In this document: piece by piece, positions 56,759 to 64,000 of the stretch | Numbering within the stretch: the first letter of the stretch is position 1 | Layout: each line of letters begins with the position of its first letter | The notes under the pieces: generated by a model | The model's input: the letters and a program-made list of their open reading frames with translations, nothing else | Database searches by the model: none | What the model was told of the DNA's origin: nothing | Assembly (NCBI GenBank): GCA_937919655.1 | Contig: CALFPJ010000038.1 | Coordinates: 17,928 to 81,927, forward strand | Reading direction: 5' to 3' | Origin: an uncultured Gemmatimonadales bacterium | Lineage (GTDB): Bacteria; Gemmatimonadota; Gemmatimonadetes; Longimicrobiales; Gaopeijiaceae | DNA length: 64,000 nucleotides | Program-made: the position numbers and the translations under genes

Positions 56759-57139
56759 CTAGAGGTTCCCCCGGCGGAGCAGGGCGAGCAGCGGGAACAT
56801 CACGCCGAGAAAGGCGATAAATGCCACAGTTGGAATCTCGAAGGGCAGATTGACCGCGCCCGATCGAACGCCATAGGCCACGTGGGCGGCCACGGCCGCA
56901 GTAGTCGACGACGGCATCGCGGTGACCCACAACTTGTGGGGTGGGGTTCGGATCACGCATCCGACGACAGACCCGCTTTGCTCCACAGTGGCGAAAAGCG
57001 TATCAGGCTCAGCCTCGGATGTAGCGCGGGCATAGGCCAAACTCAAAGGGAGGTTGTACTGCGCTTCGTCCAGCAGCAGCCACGCTTTCGCCCGACTGAG
57101 AAATGCTAACGCACCGGCATGAACCACAACCTCAATCAT
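56759..57139 (-). CDS. Truncated GNAT acetyltransferase joined to an unrelated hydrophobic tail
   Basis: The ATG at 57139 starts MIEVVVHAGALAFLSRAKAW, continuing with LLLDEAQYNLPLSLAYA, ATVEQSGSVVGCVIRTPPHK and LWVTAMP, the N-terminal domain of a GNAT family. The acetyl-CoA P-loop half (another ~170 residues) is missing. After about residue 90 the sequence becomes VRSGAVNLPFEIPTVAFIAF and a hydrophobic end, LLALLRRGNL, which looks like the C-terminal membrane segment of some other protein. A deletion fusing two genes in frame is the simplest reading. The product would not be an active acetyltransferase. It starts 5 bp after the upstream gene's stop. Confidence 0.6.
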   Translation of the reverse strand: MIEVVVHAGALAFLSRAKAWLLLDEAQYNLPLSLAYARATSEAEPDTLFATVEQSGSVVGCVIRTPPHKLWVTAMPSSTTAAVAAHVAYGVRSGAVNLPFEIPTVAFIAFLGVMFPLLALLRRGNL

Positions 57140-57144
57140 CGGCC

Positions 57145-58149
57145 TCAGTACGGTCCGGCGGCCGCGACGCCCGCACACGTGATCGCGAGAAGGTGGCCTG
57201 ACTTTTCGGACCTGCTCTCAGAGGCGAGCAAGATCCGGCCCCCGCTCCAAAACGCGACGGCCTCGCCCTGGGGTTCGTAGGCGCCCAAAAAACAGGGCGG
57301 GGCAAAAAGCTCAGGCCTGGGCCCGAGAGGCCACGCAAAGAAGTAGATCTCCGAATAGGTCCTCACGGCGAGCACGGTCTCGTCAGAACTCAAGGCCGCT
57401 CCGGTCGCGGTCCGGCCCACCTGAGCGTCGGAGTCTATGGGAAGTCGGACCCCGCCGGAAAGCTGAAACACTTCCCCAGATTCCATGGTCGCCATCGCCT
57501 CCGCCGCGGACATCCGGAACAGCCAGATGTCTGGCGACCGGCCTTTGGTGACGATCACGAGTTCGCCTTCAGACGTAACCGCAAAGGCCTCGGTATCGAA
57601 GGGACCGTCGGGGTAGCGGAAGCGAATTGCGCCCAAGGTGGCCACCTCGCCGCCAGCGGCAACCGGCTCCGGCTCGGGGATCACATAGACCGTGACGCTC
57701 TCCCGTCGCCGGTTGTTGTCGCCAGTGTCCGCTGCGTAGATGCACCACCCCTCACCTTCCGGCTCCCGGAGCCCCTCAGGCGAAAGACAGGGTCCGATGT
57801 CCATCGACTCCCAATCGATCGCCTCGGCTCCCGTGACCTGGAAGACCCCGCCAAGTGTTGCGGTCGTATCCATCGCGTAGATCCGGGGCTGGTCACCCGA
57901 GTCATTGTGGGACCAAAGCACGCCCGGATACGCTCGGCTCACCGCCAAGCCCGACGACTCGACGAGCGCGTCAGGCATGACGCCGAGATCCGCGATCGAG
58001 GTGGGCGCATCCGCTGCCCGCCCTTCGGCGAATCGATCCCAGGCCTGGCGCTCGATCAAATCGCTGACGGACGTCCACAGAATCACTGAACCAACCACCA
58101 GCACGCCGCCAATGACGAGCCGCTTCCGCCACCAAACGAGGCTCCTCAC
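57145..58149 (-). CDS. Membrane-anchored beta-propeller protein of unknown function
   Basis: A 334-residue protein starting at a GTG that overlaps the threonine aldolase stop (GTGA). One N-terminal helix (LVIGGVLVVGSVILWTSV) anchors an exported domain with repeated SHNDSGDQPRIYAMDTT, IYAADTGDNNRRRESVTVYV and ALSSDETVLAVRTYSEIYFF segments, consistent with an NHL/WD-like propeller. Similar proteins read DSG.. and TGDN motifs. Co-translation with threonine aldolase is unusual and its meaning is unclear. Confidence 0.72.
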   Translation of the reverse strand: MRSLVWWRKRLVIGGVLVVGSVILWTSVSDLIERQAWDRFAEGRAADAPTSIADLGVMPDALVESSGLAVSRAYPGVLWSHNDSGDQPRIYAMDTTATLGGVFQVTGAEAIDWESMDIGPCLSPEGLREPEGEGWCIYAADTGDNNRRRESVTVYVIPEPEPVAAGGEVATLGAIRFRYPDGPFDTEAFAVTSEGELVIVTKGRSPDIWLFRMSAAEAMATMESGEVFQLSGGVRLPIDSDAQVGRTATGAALSSDETVLAVRTYSEIYFFAWPLGPRPELFAPPCFLGAYEPQGEAVAFWSGGRILLASESRSEKSGHLLAITCAGVAAAGPY

Positions 58150-59213
58150 GCCTCGGCTAGGGCCCCACCATCCCGAAGGACAGTCAGTACCGACGCCATA
58201 ATCTCGAGCGCTCGCCGAATGTCGTCACCGGACACGTCACGATGCGTCACGGCCCGCATCCCATGGGCTCCGCTCGGGAGCATGTGCAGACCGGCCGTGT
58301 GGCAGGCACTGGCAAATACGCCCGCACCCACGGCGGTCACCTGAAAGCGCACGATGTTCGACTGCACCCGCTCGAGCGCCACATCGAGCCCCTCGGTGGA
58401 CGCAATCCCTTCAGCGAGGACACGGGCGTTCCGAACATCTGCCTCGAGGTCACCCATGTGATGATCGAGCGCAAACAGCGCCCCAGCCGCGATGATCCCG
58501 GCCTGCCGCATTCCACCCCCGAACTGCTGCCTGAAGCGACGGGCGCGTTGGATGACCCCGGCAGACCCAGCGAGCGCGGAGCCGACTGGGGCGCCGAGTC
58601 CCTTACTGAAACAGACATTCACGGTGTCGAACGGCGCCGCATAGTCCACCACGGGCACGCCGGATGCCGCGGAAGCATGCCAGAGCCGCGCGCCGTCCAG
58701 ATGGGTCACGAGGCCGTGACGGCGAGCCACCTCGCATGCGTACAGGATCGCGGGGAGCGGCCAGACCGTGCCGCCTCCAGCGTTATGGGTGTTCTCAATG
58801 AAGAGGAGTCGGCGCTTCGGATTCAGGTGCCCTGGGTTGAACGGGTGCGCAGGCTCCATCGCGGCCTCCACCTCAGCGCCGCCGAAGACGCCGTGATGAC
58901 CCGGAACAGGCTTCATGGTCACGCCGCACAACGCCGCGGCCGCCCCTCCTTCGTTGAGGATCACGTGCGAAGCGCCGTCGATCACGATCAGATCGCCCGG
59001 CTCGGTCTGCGCCCGCAGCGCCAACTGGTTGGACATGCTGCCGGTCGGAACGAAGACGGCTGCCTCCTTCCCCAGAAGTTCTGCCGTCCGCGCCTCAAGC
59101 GCGTTGACCGTTGGGTCATCGCCGTAGACGTCGTCTCCCACCTCTGCATGAGCCATCGCCTGACGCATGGCCTCGGTAGGCTTCGTGACTGTGTCGCTTC
59201 GTAGGTCGATCAT
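58146..59213 (-). CDS. ltaE: Low-specificity L-threonine aldolase
   Basis: I chose the ATG at 59213 rather than 59264, because the conserved start MIDLRSDTVTKPTEAMRQAM lies there. The 355-residue PLP enzyme has Lys204 in NVCFSKGLGAPVG as the Schiff-base lysine, Asp173 in HLDGARLWHA for the pyridine nitrogen, and the GDDVYGDDPTVN region of the active site. It splits L-threonine or allo-threonine to glycine and acetaldehyde. The gene leads the unit with the propeller protein and the GNAT chimera. Confidence 0.94.
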   Translation of the reverse strand: MIDLRSDTVTKPTEAMRQAMAHAEVGDDVYGDDPTVNALEARTAELLGKEAAVFVPTGSMSNQLALRAQTEPGDLIVIDGASHVILNEGGAAAALCGVTMKPVPGHHGVFGGAEVEAAMEPAHPFNPGHLNPKRRLLFIENTHNAGGGTVWPLPAILYACEVARRHGLVTHLDGARLWHASAASGVPVVDYAAPFDTVNVCFSKGLGAPVGSALAGSAGVIQRARRFRQQFGGGMRQAGIIAAGALFALDHHMGDLEADVRNARVLAEGIASTEGLDVALERVQSNIVRFQVTAVGAGVFASACHTAGLHMLPSGAHGMRAVTHRDVSGDDIRRALEIMASVLTVLRDGGALAEA

Positions 59214-59483
59214 TCTGTCGAATGGCAGGGTGAGGGGGTGGATCGACAGTCGAGGTCCATCCAAAAGTTAGTTCGGTACGACGAGTCCGCACGTGCCGCG
59301 ATGAGGAGGCGCAACGACGTGTAATAGTAGGGCGACGAGGAGGCCGCTGCGAGCGTTGAGTCGCGCTAGAATATGAAGGACTCGGAGGTGGCGCCCGACG
59401 TCGGGCAGCAATACTGTCCCCGCCAGTGACGGGTCCACCACCTTCTGCCCCCAGTCCCTAAAAGAAGAATTCGGACAGATCGC

Positions 59484-60161
59484 ATGACCAGCTCGCTCAC
59501 CCGCCTCGCCACGGCCGTGTTGCTCGCCGCCCTCACTTCATCGTGTGGTGATTCGGATGGTGACGCCCCCCGGCGGACGGTAAATCCACTCCTTAGGCCC
59601 CAGAGGTTCACCGCCACGGCCCCTGCAGCTTTTCATGTTCGCTTCCAGACGAACGCGGGCGACTTCGTTGTGGCTGTCCACCGGGACTGGGCTCCGCTCG
59701 GTACGGACCGTTTCTACAACTTGGTCGTGGGCGGCTTTTACGACGACACCCGCATCCATCGTGTGGTCGAGAACTTCATGGCTCAATTCGGCCTTAATGG
59801 CGACCCGTACGTGAATCAGGCTTGGAAGACGGCCTTCATCGTCGACGATCCGGTGGTCGAGTCCAACACGCGGGGGCGCATGACCTTCGCGAAGGGTGGG
59901 CTCCACACTCGTACCGTCGAAGTGTTCATCAACTTTCAGGACAACGCCTCGCTCGACGGGGGCGGCTTCGCTCCGTTCGGCGAGGTCGTCGAGGGCATGG
60001 ACGTGGTCGACGCGATCTACTCCGCATATGGCGACGGTCCTCCTCGGGGCGAGGGCCCCTACGCGGCTATGGCCCAGGGGCGTGGGAATGTGTACCTGGA
60101 CGAGGACTTCCCAGAACTGACCCACATCGTCCGAGCCACGGTGGAAGGCCCGGGCGGCTGA
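59484..60161 (+). CDS. Lipoprotein peptidyl-prolyl cis-trans isomerase (cyclophilin type)
   Basis: A 225-residue protein with a lipoprotein-type signal (VLLAALTSSCGD). The cyclophilin domain starts about residue 52 (VRFQTNAGDFVVAVHRDWAP), and has TDRFYNLVVGGFYDDTRIHR, the catalytic Arg in RIHRV, and the MAQFGLNGDP segment. Divergent positions and an insertion near the end (DGPPRGEGPYAAMAQG) are typical of bacterial secreted forms. It probably helps fold exported proteins such as the numerous peptidases encoded nearby. It is a single gene. Confidence 0.9.
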   Translation: MTSSLTRLATAVLLAALTSSCGDSDGDAPRRTVNPLLRPQRFTATAPAAFHVRFQTNAGDFVVAVHRDWAPLGTDRFYNLVVGGFYDDTRIHRVVENFMAQFGLNGDPYVNQAWKTAFIVDDPVVESNTRGRMTFAKGGLHTRTVEVFINFQDNASLDGGGFAPFGEVVEGMDVVDAIYSAYGDGPPRGEGPYAAMAQGRGNVYLDEDFPELTHIVRATVEGPGG

Positions 60162-60297
60162 GATCACGCGATGAAGGGTAGCTCGGGTTGCACGGCCGCA
60201 AACAGAGGGCTAGCGATCTATCCCAGAAGTTCGTGCGCCTTCGAACTGAAGGGACGTCCAGGACAGAACACCAGCCCTCCTCAAGAAGCGACTCGGC

Positions 60298-62931
60298 TCA
60301 CTCTCCCCCGCCGGCGGCGATCCGCGGCCCGGAGCTGACACGACTCACCAACGCATTAAAGAGCAACTTGTACGTGCCGTGCGTCTGGTGACGATGCTGG
60401 GGGCGGAATCCGATCAGGAGAACCGAACCCTGGCCGTGTTTCACGGAGACAACCGCAGCCTTATTCGCAATCGCCTCTTCTCCGAGCAGCCAGCCGCTCT
60501 GGAGGATGTCCCGGTCCGGGTAGGTCACGACGCGCGTCACGTCTGCGCTGCTCGCACCGGCCCTGGTCTCGTACACCTGCCCCCCGGCGAGAAACGTCGC
60601 GAGCGCGTCACTGGGCATTCCCAGCGCGAACGGATCTGACGAATCGACCTTCACTTTCAGTGTCGACCCCGGTGACCAGAAGTCGTTACCCGACATGCCT
60701 GCCACAGCATTGCGCACGGGAAGGTCGAATTCGTCGATCGCGAGATCCCCGGCCTGTGCAAACGTCACCAGTGTGCCGCCATTCTGCACGAACGCCTCCA
60801 GCGCATCCGCGCCCGCCTGGCCAAATCCGCTGCGGTACTCCGGCGGCGTCCCGGACGGATCGGGGCCGAAGCCACCGCCGCCTGACCCCGTCGGTCCTAT
60901 CATCATCGTCTTGCTGTCCGCCGGCAAAATGATCACGTCCCACTTCTGGTGCAGACTTCCGGCAAGGATGTCCGCATCCATAAGGCTCGCGTATTCGAAG
61001 TTGAAGTCCTCCAGCATGAGCCGGGTCCAGCCCTCGTCCATGTTCCCGCCGTAGTAGCGCTGGTACATACCGATCCTCTGTTTCTGGATCGGATAGCTGA
61101 CCTCGGAGGCGTCGGTGTTCAAGGCCATGAAGTCGACGCCGGTCGCCTCAGCGATCTCACGCAACGAGGCATCGGACGCGCTCGGGCCGATTAAGAAGTC
61201 GCCAGCGTGGACTCCGTTTCCGTCCTCGCTCACGCGGCGTACCGAGGCGCCGGCCTCGAAGAGCATGTTGACCGCATGGAACGCGTCGTTGAGTGACCCA
61301 TCCACGACATATCCGTTTTGGCCACGCGCCACCGAACCCTGCGGATCCACGAGACCCGTCTGCACCGTCAGACGAGCTTCGACGGCGCTCCCAACTGGGT
61401 CGACCCGAACACCCATGAATTCTGCGATAACGTCACCGGACATATCATAGGGGCGAATCGGCTCGCCATCGTCCGTCCGGGTGTAGCTGTTGTCCGGATA
61501 ATAGGTTTGACCCAGGAGCCAGCGAATCAGGCCGCGTTTCGGCTGCGCCATGGAGACCACATAACTGCCCGCGCCGTAGACACGCCCCTCATGCTGGAAC
61601 TCGGCAGGGGCCCGCTCGACGGTGATGCCCTGAAGCAGCAGCTTGTTCACCATCTTCATCATCGTCAGCGGATCGTGCTGTTCCGCCGGAATCAGATACG
61701 CCTTGGTGTCGTCTTCCAACCCACGCTGCGTCTGCCGGCTGGCCTTATTATAGGCGTTTCGGAGCACCGTCTCACGGTTCTTCGAAGCGATCTCAAGAGC
61801 GGAAAAGGTCGCCACGACCTGCCGATCCACGATGTCCCTGACGCGCCACCAGCCACCCGGCCATGGGCTCGGGAACGTCGTTTGCTCCGCATACTCGGGG
61901 AGCTGACGAGATCCCCCCAGCTGGTCCGGGTGGACGTACAGCGGGGTCGCCAGACGCGCGCTGGCCGATTCGGTCAACATGCCAGCAATGTTGTGAAACG
62001 GCGTGATCCAGTGAAAGCCGAAATGACCCCACCCAGAGTAGATCGCCGCCCCAATCGCTCCATCCAGATTCGCTTCGTCCATCTTGTAGGCCATATGGGC
62101 GCCGTACCACGTCATCTCGCGCCACACCAGAGGATCGCCCCCGGGCCGGATGGGCTCGGCATAGGGCGGCAGGTAGATGCGGGCCGTGTAGGGACCCATC
62201 TGGTGGTGATCGATGTAGGCCTGCGGAATCCATTCACGGAACATGATCGTTGCCACGTACTGCGACTCGACCGTGTTTTGCATGAACGCATCACGGTTGT
62301 TGTCGTGGCCGATGTAATGGTGATAGAGCTCAGGGGGACTCGCGCCTTCGTATTCCGTGCCCACCCAACGGTTGTACCAATCCGTGACGATGATATTTCC
62401 ATCCGGATTCATGCCAGGAATCAGAATCGACACCGTGTTGTCCAGAATCTCCATCATCACGTCGTCGGTCCGCGTGGCGTAGTCGTACATGATCTCCGCC
62501 GCAGACTGGCTCGCGGCCACCTCCGTGGAGTGCAGCGCGTACGACTGCACGAAGACGACCTTGCTGTTCTCAACCGCGTTGTCGACCTCGGTCATCGTGT
62601 GCCCACGCGGGTCCTGCAGCACGGCATTCATCCGCTGGATATCGTCGAGGTTCGCAAGGTTCTGGGGCGAAGACGCGAAGACCAAGAGAAACGGATTCCC
62701 GAGTGTACTCACCCCCACCTCGCGAACGTCGATCCGGTCGCTCGACTGCCCGATCAGCTCGTAGTACTCAACGAGTTTGTCCCAACGGGCCAGCTGTCGG
62801 TCAGCGCCCATGACGTGGCCGAAGAACTCCTCGGGCGACGGTATCTGTTGGGCCTCAGCCCACGACGGCGCCACCAGGGCGAGTGAAAAATAGACGAGCA
62901 AGGAGCGGCTGAGAACACGATACGCTTTCAT
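60298..62931 (-). CDS. Secreted M14-family zinc carboxypeptidase, large form (paralogue)
   Basis: An 877-residue protein with a signal peptide (residues 1-28, ending AEAQQ). The M14 ligands are HSTE at 134-137 and IDHHQ near 243. The catalytic Glu is in MLTESASARL. The C-terminal half again resembles a glutamine-amidotransferase-like fold (LEAFVQNGGTLVTFAQAGDL). It is of the same architecture as the protein at 24149 but only moderately similar, so this is an old duplication. It likely acts on peptides or peptidoglycan outside the cytoplasm. Confidence 0.9.
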   Translation of the reverse strand: MKAYRVLSRSLLVYFSLALVAPSWAEAQQIPSPEEFFGHVMGADRQLARWDKLVEYYELIGQSSDRIDVREVGVSTLGNPFLLVFASSPQNLANLDDIQRMNAVLQDPRGHTMTEVDNAVENSKVVFVQSYALHSTEVAASQSAAEIMYDYATRTDDVMMEILDNTVSILIPGMNPDGNIIVTDWYNRWVGTEYEGASPPELYHHYIGHDNNRDAFMQNTVESQYVATIMFREWIPQAYIDHHQMGPYTARIYLPPYAEPIRPGGDPLVWREMTWYGAHMAYKMDEANLDGAIGAAIYSGWGHFGFHWITPFHNIAGMLTESASARLATPLYVHPDQLGGSRQLPEYAEQTTFPSPWPGGWWRVRDIVDRQVVATFSALEIASKNRETVLRNAYNKASRQTQRGLEDDTKAYLIPAEQHDPLTMMKMVNKLLLQGITVERAPAEFQHEGRVYGAGSYVVSMAQPKRGLIRWLLGQTYYPDNSYTRTDDGEPIRPYDMSGDVIAEFMGVRVDPVGSAVEARLTVQTGLVDPQGSVARGQNGYVVDGSLNDAFHAVNMLFEAGASVRRVSEDGNGVHAGDFLIGPSASDASLREIAEATGVDFMALNTDASEVSYPIQKQRIGMYQRYYGGNMDEGWTRLMLEDFNFEYASLMDADILAGSLHQKWDVIILPADSKTMMIGPTGSGGGGFGPDPSGTPPEYRSGFGQAGADALEAFVQNGGTLVTFAQAGDLAIDEFDLPVRNAVAGMSGNDFWSPGSTLKVKVDSSDPFALGMPSDALATFLAGGQVYETRAGASSADVTRVVTYPDRDILQSGWLLGEEAIANKAAVVSVKHGQGSVLLIGFRPQHRHQTHGTYKLLFNALVSRVSSGPRIAAGGGE

Positions 62932-63111
62932 GGACTTCCTCTGGTACGTCGAAGGGCTGAATTGGGCAGCCTATAGAACGGCTCGGGCCAGGCCGCACCC
63001 GAGAGGTCCACACTAGGTCCGCCTGCTCAAGTCGGGCAAGGGAGGCCGGTGCAGCCCCCGCCGCACAGACCACGACCCGGTGACGGGTCATCGCTGGTCG
63101 TAGCTGGTCCT

Positions 63112-63933
63112 CTAGAGCACGAGACCCGGCCCGAATACCAAGACCATGGCGATGACCGAGACCGCGCCGAGTCCGAGCATCAGCGTCGACCGAGGAACCG
63201 CCAGAGGAGTGCCCCCGACCGGGTGATCCGCGATCCGCCCCATCAGAAAGAGCGGCACCGACGTGCCGGCCACCACGCTACCTGCGGCAATCAGCAGGCC
63301 CGTCGCGGCGCCGTGTGGACTGTATAGCGCGCCGACCATCGCGGTAGCGCAGCCCGCGGTCCAGGTCGCGACCACCACCCGTCGCGCACGCGCGACGCGA
63401 ACCGGCGCGAGGCCATTCCCGATGAGCTGAGCCAGAGTCTCTAGCGTGCCTTTGAGGAGGAGTCCGGCCACGAATAGCCCCGTACCCGTCGCGCTCACTC
63501 GCAGAAGCCCGGCATTCTTCATGTCCTGGAGCACGGCCATCCAATCGCCGAAGCCGATCGAAGGAGACGCGATGAGTTCAAGCGTCGCTATCCATGCGTT
63601 GACCGAAAAGAAGAGCCACGTGACGAGGGAAACCAGTCCGGGCCGGCCCACTTGGGTGCGGAAGGCGAGCCAACCGACGAGAGCCACCAGCGATTGGGTG
63701 AGCGGACCCGCCAGCTGCATCAACATGTGACCGCGTTCGTCGAGTCGATTCCAGTCGCCGAGCACCACGTCCGCCGCAACGCGCTCGGCATGGCCGCCCA
63801 TGAGGCCTCCGACCAGCGCGTGCCCGCCTTGATGCAACACCAGGCTGACGGCATAGACGAAGGCCCCAGCCGCCATCGCCGTGGCCAGATCTACCCCGGC
63901 GACTCGGCCAGACGGCGATTGCCCCGCACTCAA
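63112..63933 (-). CDS. M50-like multi-pass membrane protein with altered HExxH
   Basis: A 273-residue protein with about seven membrane segments. Near residue 32 it reads YAVSLVLHQGGHALVGGLMGG. This is where site-2-protease relatives have HEGGHALVG. The Glu that activates water is Gln here, and GHxxxxxLAGPLTQSLVALVG follows as in M50 proteins. Both His ligands are kept. It could be an inactive scaffold, or the sequence may have one base wrong (CAG versus GAG). No signal for a peptidase partner is near. The start at 63933 is 68 bp from the window end. Confidence 0.7.
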   Translation of the reverse strand: MSAGQSPSGRVAGVDLATAMAAGAFVYAVSLVLHQGGHALVGGLMGGHAERVAADVVLGDWNRLDERGHMLMQLAGPLTQSLVALVGWLAFRTQVGRPGLVSLVTWLFFSVNAWIATLELIASPSIGFGDWMAVLQDMKNAGLLRVSATGTGLFVAGLLLKGTLETLAQLIGNGLAPVRVARARRVVVATWTAGCATAMVGALYSPHGAATGLLIAAGSVVAGTSVPLFLMGRIADHPVGGTPLAVPRSTLMLGLGAVSVIAMVLVFGPGLVL

Positions 63934-64000
63934 CGCGCCCTCGCCCTAGCTACAGGCAGCACACACAGGGGCCTCAGGAAACACAAACAGTCGTTCGAAC

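Noticed and set aside
61318..62886. A 522-codon open frame antisense to the M14 peptidase
   Set aside because: Arg/His-rich shadow of a gene with complete zinc-ligand motifs and signal peptide.

Overview
The window is 64 kb of gene-dense, GC-rich bacterial chromosome. It carries several family types that occur together in Gemmatimonadota and, at lower GC, in Bacteroidota: DUF5916, DUF2911, DUF4837, a carboxypeptidase-regulatory-domain TonB receptor, a GldA/GldFG-type ABC module, many secreted M14/M24/M3 peptidases and Tat-exported proteins. High GC plus this set points to Gemmatimonadota or a close relative with an outer membrane. That is inference from gene content; there is no rRNA in the window.

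Layout. 1-7.6 kb: a DUF5916 outer-membrane protein leaving the left edge, then a secreted M24 peptidase, a class-C-type serine hydrolase and a lipoprotein amidase. 7.6-8.7 kb: a scar where an S9 peptidase is cut off after its first ~80 residues by a decayed integrase, followed by tRNA-Ile(GAT) with terminators. 8.8-12.3 kb: an MFS transporter and an amino-acid permease fused to two universal-stress domains. 12.4-17.3 kb: a degraded stretch with a ruined TolC gene, a stop-interrupted phosphatase-like gene, a creatininase/VOC pair, and a 165-bp MITE-like hairpin next to a frameshifted M15-like gene. 17.3-24 kb: a serine hydrolase diverging from a Tat-M24/secreted/PCYCGC/DUF2911 run, then YigZ and a rhomboid protease. 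24-34.6 kb: an M14 peptidase, a poly-aspartate protein, an M3 peptidase, a DUF4837-like lipoprotein, a DUF2911 remnant and a TonB receptor. 34.7-38.8 kb: dnaE, then OsmC with a 56-residue partner. 39-45.7 kb: an ArsR regulator and an RND efflux operon (TolC, adaptor, pump, PII-like protein, DUF2892) behind an unusually AT-rich promoter. 45.8-51.6 kb: ALDH7 and the ABC/GldFG/DUF4340 operon. 51.6-64 kb: a frameshifted YdeI gene, a TPR protein, an N-acyl-D-amino-acid deacylase, a phage-type HTH protein, a chimeric GNAT, a threonine aldolase operon, a lipoprotein cyclophilin, a second M14 peptidase and an M50-like membrane protein with an altered active site.

Together the genes suggest a bacterium living on peptides and modified amino acids: secreted endo- and exopeptidases, an amidase, a D-aminoacylase, a threonine aldolase, an amino-acid permease and a TonB importer. 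About ten genes are broken by stops, frameshifts, deletions or insertions, which is high for 64 kb. Either the genome carries real decay or the assembly has residual indels. No CRISPR array, prophage or defence island was seen. The most system-like unit is the ArsR-RND-PII-DUF2892 operon.
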